This document shows, piece after piece, positions 32,801-40,564 of a stretch of 64,000 bases of DNA. A program made the position numbers and the translations under genes. A model generated the notes under the pieces. That model searched no databases. It was not told the origin of the DNA and saw only the letters and a list, made by a program, of their open reading frames with translations. Source of the stretch: Nocardioides cavernae (GTDB lineage: Bacteria > Actinomycetota > Actinomycetes > Propionibacteriales > Nocardioidaceae); contig NZ_JACCBW010000001.1 in NCBI RefSeq assembly GCF_013410035.1, positions 682,001 to 746,000 of the forward strand, in the 5' to 3' direction. Each line of letters opens with the position of its first letter. The stretch's first letter is position 1.

Positions 32801-33691
32801 GGCCACGTTGGTCGCGAGCACGACCCGGCGCACGAGCGAGGAGTGGCTGGAGAACACCTTGTGCTGGTCGGCCGCGCTCAGGCGGGAGTAGAGCGGGACG
32901 ATCTCGAGGCGGTCACTGCCCAGCGCGGCGAAGGCGTCGGCCGTGTCCCGGATCTCGCGCTCGCCCGGCAGGAACACCAGCACGTCGCCCGGTCCCTCGC
33001 CCGACAGCTCGCGGACCGCCTCGACGATGGCCTCCGTCTGGTCGCGCTGGACCGGCTCGCCGTCTTCGTCGTCCTCGGGCAGCTCGAGCAGCGGGCGGTA
33101 GCGGATCTCCACGGGGTAGGTACGCCCGGACACCTCGACGACCGGGGCGTCGAAGTGGGCGGCGAAGCGGTCGACGTCGATCGTCGCGCTGGTGATGATG
33201 ACCTTGAGGTCGCGCCGGCGCGGGAGCAACCGCTTGAGGTAGCCGAGCAGGAAGTCGATGTTGAGGCTGCGCTCGTGGGCCTCGTCGATGATGATCGTGT
33301 CGTACTTCTTCAGGTCGCGGTCGCGCTGCAGCTCGGCGAGCAGGATGCCGTCGGTCATCAGCTTGACCCGGCTGGCGCGGCTCGTGCGGTCGGTGAAGCG
33401 GACCTGGTAGCCCACGACGTCGCCGAGATCGGTGCCGAGCTCCTCGGCGATCCGCTCGGCCACCGAGCGGGCGGCGATCCGGCGGGGCTGGGTGTGGCCG
33501 ATCAGCGTGCCGCTGTCGGCCGCCCCCCGGCCCAGCTCCAGGCAGATCTTCGGCAGCTGGGTGGTCTTCCCGGAGCCGGTCTCGCCGGCGACGATCACGA
33601 CCTGGTGGTCGCGGATGGCCGCGGCGATGTCGTCGCGGCGGGCGGAGACCGGGAGCTCGGCCGGATAGATGATCTTCACAACGGGCGTCAT
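29864..33691 (-). CDS. hrpA: ATP-dependent RNA helicase HrpA
   Basis: A 1275-aa DEAH-box helicase. Motif I GETGSGKTT is at residues 36-44, DEAH at 136-139 and SAT at 168-170, with motif VI QRSGRCGR further on. These are followed by the helicase-associated and OB-fold domains and the long HrpA-specific C-terminal region. In E. coli HrpA resolves stalled ribosomes and acts in mRNA processing. Length is normal for the family. ATG 33691 is chosen because the extra 19 residues of the longer frame run through a terminator-like palindrome. Confidence 0.95.
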   Translation of the reverse strand: MTPVVKIIYPAELPVSARRDDIAAAIRDHQVVIVAGETGSGKTTQLPKICLELGRGAADSGTLIGHTQPRRIAARSVAERIAEELGTDLGDVVGYQVRFTDRTSRASRVKLMTDGILLAELQRDRDLKKYDTIIIDEAHERSLNIDFLLGYLKRLLPRRRDLKVIITSATIDVDRFAAHFDAPVVEVSGRTYPVEIRYRPLLELPEDDEDGEPVQRDQTEAIVEAVRELSGEGPGDVLVFLPGEREIRDTADAFAALGSDRLEIVPLYSRLSAADQHKVFSSHSSLVRRVVLATNVAETSLTVPGIRYVVDTGVARISRYSVRTKVQRLPIEPISQASANQRSGRCGRVSEGIAIRLYSEEDFEARPEFTDPEILRTNLASVILQMASLRLGDIARFPFVEPPDRRNVKAGTDLLEELGAVSTQPDQRPGPRLTQVGRRLARLPIDPRLGRMILEAERLGCLRDVLVIAAALSIQDPRERPEEQRAQADQQHARFTHESSDFLTWLNLWRHVKQQQKELSSSAFRRMCKREHLNYMRIREWQDYESQLRTVTRELKMDLGKAGATEGGAAYDEDGIHQALLSGLLSHVGALEEREKTSPGQAGGKRERRPMREYLGARNARFAIFPGSVLKGRNPGFLMSAELVETSRLWARQNAAIDPEWAERLGAHLVKRTYSEPHWSRKRAAVMARERVTLYGVPLVADRLVQYGRIDAPLARELFIRHALVQREWDSRHRFLAENARLLEEAEELEHRARRRDIVVDEETLFDFYDTRVGEDVVSGPHFDQWWKRARQKRPDLLTFDPAMLTHDTADEVRANDFPTQWHDSDEAGLTFPISYHFEPGAVDDGLTIDVPVATLNRIEADDFSWLVPGLREELVTELIRSLPKNLRVSMVPAPNTAREFLAATPPGAEPLLDALERFARSTRSLVIDRDAWDWAKVPAHLRPTYRVMTEDGAEAGRGKDLDALKEPLRPTFEQAMADVAADSGVTATGQTSWTFGTVEESFVQRRAGHEVRGFPALVDEGASVGLQVLATAEEAAAHHRLGVRRLVLLALGPARPVDDVLADAGLDQRAKLALVGSPYPSVADLLDDVRAGIVGEVVDAHPAVRDEASYARLVDAAREAVAVGTSAAVHDVMRVLEAWRTTDKAISGRADLMTLPALTDMRAQVGRLMTVGFVAEAGPARLRDLSRYLAAVTLRRERLDQQVARDRQLMDQLSGLQEAWLHAVAALPDGQPAPQHLREARWLLEEYRVSLFAQQLGTREKVSDQRIRKVMARG

Positions 33692-33737
33692 TCTCGCCCA
33701 CCGCGGCAACCCGTTTGCCCCCGCGCCCCCCTCCCGA

Positions 33738-33767
33738 TGGACGTCCACCCGTGCGTGTGGACGTCCA
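33738..33767. terminator. twin TGGACGTCCA palindromes
   Basis: Two identical 10-bp palindromes (33738-33747 and 33758-33767) separated by 10 bp. They can pair with each other as a 10-bp stem, so this is probably the terminator of the gene ending at 33779. It could also be an operator for hrpA. Confidence 0.5.
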
Positions 33768-33778
33768 GCCAGGGGCCG

Positions 33779-34180
33779 TCAGGAGGCGGAGCCCTCGTCC
33801 TCGGGCGGGGTGGTGGGCGTCTGGCCCGGCGGGCCGGGCTGGCCGCCGCGCATCCCGTCGCGACCGGGGCCGGGGCCGTCGCCGTCGCCGCGGTCCTCGC
33901 GGTGCTGCGTCCACCGGCCGCGGTCCCCCGGTCCGCCGCCCGGCCCGTCGTCGGTGACCGCGTGGAGGGTCGCCATGCCCATCCCGCCGACGATGATGCC
34001 CGCCAACGCGGAGGCGACGAGGGCACCGAGGCTGTAGGCGCGGTCGCCGTCGGAGCGGCGTACGGACCGCAGCCGCTCGCGGAAGCCACGGCGCTCGACC
34101 GGCCCTGTCGGCACGGCCGCGTCGGGCGTCGGGTCCGGCGCCTGCGGGCGTACGGGTTGGGTCTGGTCGTCGTCGCTCAT
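33779..34180 (-). CDS. small single-pass membrane protein divergent from the two-component system
   Basis: A 133-aa protein. Residues 1-47 are Pro/Asp/Arg-rich and cytoplasmic by charge (ERLRSVRRSDGDR before the helix). A membrane helix covers about 49-75 (YSLGALVASALAGIIVGGMGMATLH). The outer part is Gly/Pro/Arg/Asp-rich (GPGGGPGDRG and similar). No known domain is seen. It is divergent from the PhoP-like regulator gene across 114 bp that hold matching binding-site repeats, so it is probably a target and perhaps an accessory of that system. Confidence 0.75.
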   Translation of the reverse strand: MSDDDQTQPVRPQAPDPTPDAAVPTGPVERRGFRERLRSVRRSDGDRAYSLGALVASALAGIIVGGMGMATLHAVTDDGPGGGPGDRGRWTQHREDRGDGDGPGPGRDGMRGGQPGPPGQTPTTPPEDEGSAS

Positions 34181-34201
34181 GGAGCGAGCGTGGCCTCCCC
34201 G

Positions 34202-34219
34202 GCTGTGCGCCACCTGTGG
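34202..34219 (-). promoter_or_regulatory. PhoP-box-like repeat facing the small membrane protein gene
   Basis: On the minus strand CCACAGG, 4 nt, then GCACAGC: heptamers in direct repeat with an 11-bp period. It is less perfect than the box at 34261-34282 and points the other way. Confidence 0.45.
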
Positions 34220-34260
34220 CTGCGCCGTGAGGACGGCACGACGGCGCTGCCCGGACAGGG

Positions 34261-34282
34261 GACGCACAGCAGACGCACAGCA
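34261..34282 (+). promoter_or_regulatory. PhoP-box-like tandem repeat before the response regulator
   Basis: GACGCACAGCA is repeated perfectly twice with no gap, so GCACAGC-N4-GCACAGC has an 11-bp period. The M. tuberculosis PhoP consensus is TCACAGC-N4-TCACAGC. It lies 12 bp before ATG 34295, so autoregulation is likely. Confidence 0.65.
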
Positions 34283-34294
34283 AGGGTCGGCAGG

Positions 34295-35020
34295 ATGACG
34301 TCCATGCAGCAGCTCACCCGCCCCGACGGCTCCCCCGTGCGCGTCCTCGTCGTCGACGACGAGATCAACATCGCCGAGCTCCTCGCGATGGCGCTGCGCT
34401 ACGAGGGCTGGGAGCTCCGGATGGCGCACAGCGGCACGGACGCCGTCGCGGCGGCGCGCGACTTCCGGCCCGACGCCGTGGTCCTCGACATCATGCTGCC
34501 GGACCTCGACGGCCTCGAGGTGCTGCGCCGCATGCGCGCCGACGGCAGCGACGTCCCGGTCCTCTTCCTCACCGCCAAGGACGCCGTCGAGGACCGCGTC
34601 GCCGGCCTGACCGCCGGTGGTGACGACTACGTGACCAAGCCCTTCTCGCTGGAGGAGGTCGTCGCGAGGCTGCGCGGCCTGATTCGTCGCGGCGGCACCG
34701 CGGCGCTGGCGGACGCCGGCAACGTCCTCGTCGTCGGCGACCTGACCCTCGACGAGGACAGCCACGAGGTGCGCCGCGGTGGCGACGAGATCGCCCTCAC
34801 GGCCACCGAGTTCGAGCTGCTCCGCTTCCTCATGCGCAACCCGCGACGGGTGCTCAGCAAGGCCCAGATCCTCGACCGCGTCTGGCAGTACGACTTCGGC
34901 GGGCAGGCCAACGTGGTGGAGCTCTACATCAGCTACCTCCGCAAGAAGGTGGACGTCGGCCGCGAGCCGATGATCCACACCATGCGGGGCGCGGGCTACG
35001 TCCTCAAGCCGGCACCATGA
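34295..35020 (+). CDS. PhoP-like OmpR-family response regulator
   Basis: A 241-aa two-domain regulator. The receiver domain has acidic residues in VVDDE, the phosphorylation site Asp65 (VVLDIMLPD) and Lys115 (YVTKPFSLEEVVARLR). The C-terminal winged helix reads LTATEFELLRFLMRNPRRVLSKAQILDRVWQYDFGGQANVVELYISYLRKKVD. These stretches closely match mycobacterial PhoP. It probably binds the tandem repeats just upstream. The start is ATG 34295; ATG 34304 is an alternative. It overlaps the kinase gene by ATGA. Confidence 0.92.
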   Translation: MTSMQQLTRPDGSPVRVLVVDDEINIAELLAMALRYEGWELRMAHSGTDAVAAARDFRPDAVVLDIMLPDLDGLEVLRRMRADGSDVPVLFLTAKDAVEDRVAGLTAGGDDYVTKPFSLEEVVARLRGLIRRGGTAALADAGNVLVVGDLTLDEDSHEVRRGGDEIALTATEFELLRFLMRNPRRVLSKAQILDRVWQYDFGGQANVVELYISYLRKKVDVGREPMIHTMRGAGYVLKPAP

Positions 35021-36438
35021 CGCTCCGCCGGCGCCGCCCGCTCACCCTCACCGCCCGGTTGGTCGCCGTGGCGGTGCTGCTGGTCGCACTGACCGCGGTG
35101 GTGATCGGCACCGCGACCACGCTGGCGATGCGCGAGAGCCTCGAGGGCCGGCTGGACGCCGACGTGCGCGACGCGATGCGCTTCCTCACCGGGCCGGGCC
35201 CGGGCGGTGACCGCAGGGACTTCGGCCCCGGCCAGCAGTTCGGGACGCTGCGGGCGGCGTTGCCGGACTCGGGCGACGGGCAGGGGCAGGTGCTGTCCGA
35301 GCAGGAGGGCGAGGGCTGGTCGGCGACCACCGCCCTCACCGCGACGCAGCTCGACGCGCTCGCGGCGCTCGGCGACTCGTCCGCGCCGCAGTCCGTCGAC
35401 CTGCCGGACCTCGGTTCCTACCGGGTGCTCGTCACGGACGTGCAGGGCGGCACCGTCGTCGCCGGGCTGCCCCGTTCGGAGGTGGACCGGACGATCGAGG
35501 ACCTGGTGCGCCTCGAGCTCCTCGCCACGCTCGTGGGGGTGCTCGCCGCGGCCGGCGCCGGCACGTGGGTCGTACGCCGCCAGCTGGCGCCGCTGCGCGA
35601 GGTCGCCGCGACCGCGCACCGCGTCGCCGAGCTGCCCCTCGCGTCCGGCGACATCGACCTCTCCGAGCGGGTCCCGGCCCGGCTCACCGACGAGCGCACG
35701 GAGGTCGGCCAGGTCGGGTCGGCGCTCAACACCATGCTCGACCACGTCGAGGACTCCCTGGGCCGACGGCACCGCAGCGAGCAGCAGGTGCGGCAGTTCG
35801 TCGCCGACGCCTCGCACGAGCTCCGGACGCCGCTGGCGACGATCGCGGGCTACACCGAGCTCGCCCGGACCCGACCCGAGACCAGCGGCACCGCGCTCGA
35901 CAAGGTCGAGACCGAGTCGGCCCGGATGACCGCGCTGGTCGAGGACCTCCTCCTGCTCGCCCGCCTCGACTCCGGCCGGCCGCTGGAACGGCGGCCGGTG
36001 GACCTGTCCCGGCTGCTGCTCGAGGCCGTGGACGACGTCCGCGTCGTCGACGCGCAGCACTCGTGGCGGCTCTCGCTGCCGGACGAGCCGATCACCGTGA
36101 CCGGCGACGAGGCCCGGTTGCACCAGGTGGTCAGCAACCTGCTCACCAACGCCCGCACGCACACCCCGGCCGGGAGCACCGTCACCGTGTCGGGCAGCGG
36201 GGACGGCTTCACCGTGCACGACGACGGGCCCGGCTTCCCTCCCGACCTCGCCCCCCACGCCTTCGAGCGGTTCACCCGCGGCGACGCGGCCCGCACCCGC
36301 GGCGGCGCCGGGCTCGGGCTCTCGCTCGTGGAGGCGATCGTGGCCGCGCACGGCGGCACGGTCGCCCTCGCGAGCACCCCGGGTGACACCACGATCACCG
36401 TCACGCTGCCCCCGGCGACACCCTCCCCCGGGGCGTAA
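35017..36438 (+). CDS. PhoR-like sensor histidine kinase
   Basis: A 473-aa membrane kinase. The first membrane helix is at about 14-36, an extracellular sensor loop at about 37-165 contains a Gly/Pro/Asp/Arg-rich stretch (GPGPGGDRRDFGPGQQFG, about 59-76), and the second helix is at about 166-188. A HAMP region follows. The phospho-acceptor is His267 in DASHELRTPL, and the ATP-binding part shows NLLTNARTH, DDGPGFPP and GGAGLGLSLV. It is coupled to the response regulator by a 4-bp overlap. The signal is unknown. Confidence 0.93.
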   Translation: MTLRRRRPLTLTARLVAVAVLLVALTAVVIGTATTLAMRESLEGRLDADVRDAMRFLTGPGPGGDRRDFGPGQQFGTLRAALPDSGDGQGQVLSEQEGEGWSATTALTATQLDALAALGDSSAPQSVDLPDLGSYRVLVTDVQGGTVVAGLPRSEVDRTIEDLVRLELLATLVGVLAAAGAGTWVVRRQLAPLREVAATAHRVAELPLASGDIDLSERVPARLTDERTEVGQVGSALNTMLDHVEDSLGRRHRSEQQVRQFVADASHELRTPLATIAGYTELARTRPETSGTALDKVETESARMTALVEDLLLLARLDSGRPLERRPVDLSRLLLEAVDDVRVVDAQHSWRLSLPDEPITVTGDEARLHQVVSNLLTNARTHTPAGSTVTVSGSGDGFTVHDDGPGFPPDLAPHAFERFTRGDAARTRGGAGLGLSLVEAIVAAHGGTVALASTPGDTTITVTLPPATPSPGA

Positions 36439-36446
36439 ACGCGAGT

Positions 36447-36452
36447 TACAGT
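36447..36452 (+). promoter_or_regulatory. leaderless -10 element of the SDR gene
   Basis: TACAGT with a 7-nt spacer to ATG 36460, in a small AT-rich patch (GAGTTACAGTTGT). Confidence 0.5.
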
Positions 36453-36459
36453 TGTCGGC

Positions 36460-37293
36460 ATGAGCCTGCAGACCCTCGCCGACAAGGTCGTCGTGATCAC
36501 CGGGGCCGGATCCGGGATCGGCCGCGCCCTCGCCCTGCGCGCCGCACGGGGCGGGGCGCTGCTCGCGCTGTCCGACTGGAACGCCGAGTCCCTCGCCGAG
36601 ACCGTACGGCTCGCGGAGCAGGCGGGTGCCCCCAAGGTGCGCCACGACGTGGTCGACGTGTCCGACCGAGAGGCGGTGCGGGCGTGGGCCGAGGGCGTCG
36701 TCGAGGAGTACGGCCGGGTCGAGCTCGTCGTCAACAACGCGGGCGTGACCGCCACGGGCGACTTCACCGACCTCGACTACGACGACCTCGACTGGATCGT
36801 CGGCGTCAACTTCTACGGCGTGGTCCACGGCTCCAAGGAGTTCCTGCCCCACCTCGTCGCGTCCGGCAACGGCGCGCTGGTCAACGTTTCGTCCCTCTTC
36901 GGGCTGGTGTCCGCGCCCGGCCAGTCGGCCTACAACGCGACCAAGTACGCCGTGCGCGGGCTCACCGAGGCGATCCGCGAGGAGATGCTGGTGGCCGGCC
37001 ACCCCGTCACCGTCACCTGCGTGCACCCGGGCGGCATCCGCACCGGCATCAGCCGCAACGGACGCAAGGCGGCCGGTCTCGACGCTGCCCGCATCGACGC
37101 CCTCTTCGAGAAGAATCTGGCCAGGACGTCGCCCGACCGCGCGGCGCAGATCATCCTCGACGGTGCGCTGGCCGGGAAGCCGCGCGTCCTCGTCGGCCTC
37201 GACGCCCACGTCATCCACCACCTCGCCAAGCTCGCCGGCGCCCGCTACCAGGACGTCGTGGCGCGGATGACGTCGAGGATGCCGCTACGCTGA
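36460..37293 (+). CDS. short-chain dehydrogenase/reductase
   Basis: A 277-aa SDR with the cofactor motif TGAGSGIG (14-21), NNAG (92-95), and the catalytic residues Ser144 or Ser145 (NVSSLFG), Tyr158 and Lys162 (YNATK). Asp39 (LLALSDW) after the second strand suggests NAD+ preference, though the fold alone does not settle it. The C-terminal region after residue 190 (HPGGIRTGISRNGRKA) resembles SDRs acting on fatty or steroid-like substrates. The substrate cannot be named. Probably transcribed alone from a leaderless promoter. Confidence 0.9.
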   Translation: MSLQTLADKVVVITGAGSGIGRALALRAARGGALLALSDWNAESLAETVRLAEQAGAPKVRHDVVDVSDREAVRAWAEGVVEEYGRVELVVNNAGVTATGDFTDLDYDDLDWIVGVNFYGVVHGSKEFLPHLVASGNGALVNVSSLFGLVSAPGQSAYNATKYAVRGLTEAIREEMLVAGHPVTVTCVHPGGIRTGISRNGRKAAGLDAARIDALFEKNLARTSPDRAAQIILDGALAGKPRVLVGLDAHVIHHLAKLAGARYQDVVARMTSRMPLR

Positions 37294-37324
37294 CCCCGTC
37301 CGGGCAGGGCCTAGGGTCGCGAGC

Positions 37325-37891
37325 ATGAGCACGCACGTCCCGGGAACGCCTGTCCGCTGCGAGATGACCAAGTGGGGCGACCGCCCCCACTGGCAGTTCG
37401 AGGGGATCTACCTCGGCAGCGACTCGCACGGCGAGTGGCTGGGGTTCCCCGCCGGGACGCACAACCACCGGCCCGGCCACGAGTTCCACTCCCGGGTCGC
37501 GTGCGTGACGCTGGTGCCCGCCGGCGGGTGGTACGCCGCGACCTTCCAGGCGCCGGGGATCTGGTGCGACATCTACATCGACATCACCACGCCCCCGGCC
37601 TGGGACGGCGACGTGCTGCGCGCGGTCGATCTCGACCTCGACGTCATCAAGATGTCGCCGGACCGGCTGTCCGACCCGGCGGAGTGGATGGCCGGCCCCG
37701 GCGAGACCTTCGTCGACGACGAGGACGAGTTCGCCGAGCACCAGGTGACGCTCGGCTATCCCGCCGACGTCGTCGCCGCCGCGCGGGCGAGCTGCGACGC
37801 GCTCGAGTCTGCGGTCCGCGCCGGCGCCGCGCCGTACGACGGCTCCCACCAGCGCTGGCTCGACGAGCTCAGTCGTTTGACAGCCTCTTGA
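37325..37891 (+). CDS. DUF402 family protein
   Basis: A 188-aa protein of the DUF402/FomD-like fold, recognised by the mid-region GGWYAATFQAPGIWCDIYIDITTPPAWDGDVLRAVDLDLDVI (about residues 60-105) and the later EDEFAEHQVTLGYP. Members hydrolyse nucleoside di- or triphosphates or nucleotide-linked intermediates with a metal bound by the acidic residues seen here. The start ATG 37325 is 7 nt from TAGGGT (37312-37317). The last 23 bp overlap the convergent ThrE-like gene. Confidence 0.82.
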   Translation: MSTHVPGTPVRCEMTKWGDRPHWQFEGIYLGSDSHGEWLGFPAGTHNHRPGHEFHSRVACVTLVPAGGWYAATFQAPGIWCDIYIDITTPPAWDGDVLRAVDLDLDVIKMSPDRLSDPAEWMAGPGETFVDDEDEFAEHQVTLGYPADVVAAARASCDALESAVRAGAAPYDGSHQRWLDELSRLTAS

Positions 37892-39260
37892 GCGCGCGCC
37901 GCTCGGCACGCGTCATCGCCCGGAACGGGCCGACCAGCCGCGGTCCCGCGAGCCGGCTCTCCAGCCGGCGCGCCTCGCGCTTGAGCGGCTGCGCGACGTA
38001 CTCCCCCAGGATCACGCCCGACGCCAGGGCGATCGCGACCGAGATCGCGGTCATCAGCGCGAGGATGCCCTGCGAGACGAAGAACCCGCCGTCGGCGAGG
38101 AACGTCAGGCCGCGGTAGATCGACAGTCCGGGGAGGAACGGCACGATGGCCGGCACCGCGACGACCAGCGGCGGCACGCGCACGCGTCCCGCGACGGCGT
38201 ACGCCACCAGCCCGATGAAGAAGGCGGCCGCTCCCGCCGAGGCCGGGCGGCCGAACCCGGCCACCGCGACGGCCTGCGAGATGCCGGCCGCGACCGCGGT
38301 GATCGCCGCGATGGGCAGCACCGCGCGGCGAGGGGCGTACGACGCGACGCTGAACGCGGCGGCCGAGACGGCCGCCCCCAGCAGCACCGCGGGCAGGTCG
38401 GAGACGCCGAGCTTGCCCGGCACCAGCTGGCCGAGCTCGAAGCCGATCGCGTCGACGACCGAGATGCCGAGGGCGACCCCGGCGATGATCCCGGCGGTCG
38501 CCATCATCACCTCGATCAGGCGGGCGCTCGAGGTGAGGTAGAACCCGGTGAGCGCGTCCTGCACGGCTCCCATCAGCCCGATGCCGGCGAGCAGCATGAT
38601 GATGTTGGCGGTCACGACGAGCGACGGGTCGACGTCGATCGGCGTGGCGGCGACGCCGGCGGCGAGCAGGGTCGCGATCGCCCCGCCTGCCACCTGGAGG
38701 TAGAAGAACGGGAACCGTCGGCGGGCCAGCGCGAGCTGCACCCGGTCGATCAGGACGGCCGCGACCGCAGCCACGGCCGAGACCACCGGGCCGCCGCCGA
38801 GGAACACGCCGACCGCGGCCGCCATCACGGCCGACGCGACCGTGACGGCCCACCGCGGCAGCGCGTGGCCCATCGAGACGATCGTGGCCATCCGCGAGCG
38901 CGCGAGGTAGAGGTCGGCCTGGTCGGTGAGGACGTCGCGCACGAGGTGGTCGACGGCGGTGAGGTCCTCGTAGTCGATGTCGCGCTGCTGCACGTGACGG
39001 ACCATCAGGGTCGGCACGTCCTCGGTCGAGCGCTGGTGGCTCATCGAGAGCGCGGTGAAGGTCACGTCGATCTCCGCGGAGCGCAGGCCGAGGTGGTCCG
39101 CGACCGACCGCATCGTCGCCGTGACGTCGGCGGCCCCGGCGCCCGAGGAGAGCAGCATCTCGCCGATCCGGAGGCAGAGGTCCATGGTGAGGGCGATCTC
39201 GCGGGCCCGCTCCGCCTGCTCCTCGGCGGCCGCCTGGTCGGTCGGGTCGTGCTCGTCCAC
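37869..39260 (-). CDS. thrE: ThrE-like threonine/serine exporter
   Basis: A 463-aa membrane protein that combines both ThrE halves. Residues about 20-130 are the soluble N-terminal domain (MDLCLRIGEMLLSSGAGAADVTATM, DVTFTALSMSH), and about ten hydrophobic segments follow (for example GHALPRWAVTVASAVMAAAVGVFLGG, DPSLVVTANIIMLLAGIGLMGAVQDALTG, VPAIVPFLPGLSIYRGL). Such proteins export threonine, serine or related compounds by proton exchange. It ends in a basic cytoplasmic tail. The start is GTG 39260, with no strong promoter signal seen. Confidence 0.88.
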   Translation of the reverse strand: MDEHDPTDQAAAEEQAERAREIALTMDLCLRIGEMLLSSGAGAADVTATMRSVADHLGLRSAEIDVTFTALSMSHQRSTEDVPTLMVRHVQQRDIDYEDLTAVDHLVRDVLTDQADLYLARSRMATIVSMGHALPRWAVTVASAVMAAAVGVFLGGGPVVSAVAAVAAVLIDRVQLALARRRFPFFYLQVAGGAIATLLAAGVAATPIDVDPSLVVTANIIMLLAGIGLMGAVQDALTGFYLTSSARLIEVMMATAGIIAGVALGISVVDAIGFELGQLVPGKLGVSDLPAVLLGAAVSAAAFSVASYAPRRAVLPIAAITAVAAGISQAVAVAGFGRPASAGAAAFFIGLVAYAVAGRVRVPPLVVAVPAIVPFLPGLSIYRGLTFLADGGFFVSQGILALMTAISVAIALASGVILGEYVAQPLKREARRLESRLAGPRLVGPFRAMTRAERRALKRLSND

Positions 39261-39327
39261 GGCGCCATGGTGGCACCCGCGGCGAGGTCGCCGTCACAGG
39301 GGTGATCCCGCCGGACGCGGCGCTCCC

Positions 39328-39333
39328 TAGACT
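39328..39333 (+). promoter_or_regulatory. leaderless -10 element of the GCS2 gene
   Basis: TAGACT with a 6-nt spacer to ATG 39340; same hexamer as before msrB. Confidence 0.55.
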
Positions 39334-39339
39334 TCTCGC

Positions 39340-40473
39340 ATGCGCATCGACTTCCACGCGTCGGAGCGGCCCACGCTCGGGGTGGAGTGGGAGTTCGCAC
39401 TCGTCGATCGGGCGAGCCGCGACCTCGTGAGCGTGGCCTCCGAGGTCCACGAGCTGGCCGGCGGCCGGCTCGACGACCCCGCCCGCCTGCACAAGGAGCT
39501 GCTGCGCAACACCGTCGAGGTCGTCACTGGCATCTGCGACACCGTCGGCGAGGCCGCGCAGGACCTCCGCGAGACGCTCGCCGTCGTCGTGCCGGCTGCC
39601 GCCGAGCACGGGGTCGACCTGCTCGGCGCGGGGTCGCACCCGTTCGCCGACTGGTCGCACCAGCAGCTCAGCGAGGGCCACCGCTACGAGGAGCTCATCA
39701 GCCGCACGCAGTGGTGGGGTCGCCAGATGCTGATCTGGGGCGTCCACGTCCACGTCGGGATGCCCGAGCGCGACCGGGTGATGCCGGTCCTGGCGTCGAT
39801 GCTGACGACGTACCCCCACCTGCTCGCGCTGTCGGCCAGCTCGCCGATCTGGGCGGGCCAGGACACGGGGTACGCCTCCAACCGGGCGCTGATGTTCCAG
39901 CAGCTGCCGACCGCCGGTCTCCCCTTCGCCTTCGACACGTGGTCGGAGTTCGAGAAGTGCATCGGCGACCAGACGACCACCGGGATCATCGACTCGATGT
40001 CCGACGTCCGGTGGGACCTGCGACCCGCACCGCACCTCGGCACGCTCGAGCACCGCGTGTGCGACGGGATGTCCGACCTGCGCGAGGTGTCCGCGCTGAC
40101 CGCCCTGGTCCACTGCCTCGTCGTCGACCTCGACACCCGCCTGGCCGAGGGCGAGGTGCTGCCGACGATGCCGCCGTGGCAGGTCCAGGAGAACAAGTGG
40201 CGCGCCGCGCGCTACGGCCTCGACGCGATCGTGATCCTCGACGACCGCAACCGCGAGCGGCTCGTCACCGAGGACCTCGCCGACCTGCTGGAGCGCCTGA
40301 CGCCCGTCGCGAGACGCCTGGGCTGCGAGGAGGAGCTGCGCACCGTTGCCGACATCCCGACCCGCGGCGCGTCCTACCAGCGACAGCGCGCGGTGGCGCG
40401 GGAGTCCGGCGGCGACCTCGTCGCCGTCGTCGACGCGCTCGTGGCCGAGCTCGGCTACTCGCTGGAGGCCTGA
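39340..40473 (+). CDS. GCS2-family carboxylate-amine ligase (YbdK-like)
   Basis: A 377-aa enzyme of the glutamate-cysteine ligase type 2 family. Marks are LGVEWEFALVD at the N-terminus, HKELLRNTVEVVTGIC, GVHVHVGMPERD (about residues 133-144), WDLRPAPHLGTLEHRVCD and ENKWRAARYGLDA. These bind ATP, metal and an acidic amino acid. The family makes gamma-glutamyl bonds. Its members have only weak glutamate-cysteine ligase activity where tested, and actinobacteria normally make mycothiol, so glutathione synthesis should not be assumed. Confidence 0.9.
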   Translation: MRIDFHASERPTLGVEWEFALVDRASRDLVSVASEVHELAGGRLDDPARLHKELLRNTVEVVTGICDTVGEAAQDLRETLAVVVPAAAEHGVDLLGAGSHPFADWSHQQLSEGHRYEELISRTQWWGRQMLIWGVHVHVGMPERDRVMPVLASMLTTYPHLLALSASSPIWAGQDTGYASNRALMFQQLPTAGLPFAFDTWSEFEKCIGDQTTTGIIDSMSDVRWDLRPAPHLGTLEHRVCDGMSDLREVSALTALVHCLVVDLDTRLAEGEVLPTMPPWQVQENKWRAARYGLDAIVILDDRNRERLVTEDLADLLERLTPVARRLGCEEELRTVADIPTRGASYQRQRAVARESGGDLVAVVDALVAELGYSLEA

Positions 40474-40564
40474 CGGACGTCCCCCACGAGATCGTCCTTG
40501 TGGCGGTCGTCGCGGGACGAGAGGATGCCCGGACTGCCCTGAGCGGGCACCCGAGGAGGACTTC

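Noticed and set aside
39340-40473. Glutathione biosynthesis gene
   Set aside because: The GCS2/YbdK family does not prove glutathione synthesis, no glutathione synthetase is near, and actinobacteria usually use mycothiol.
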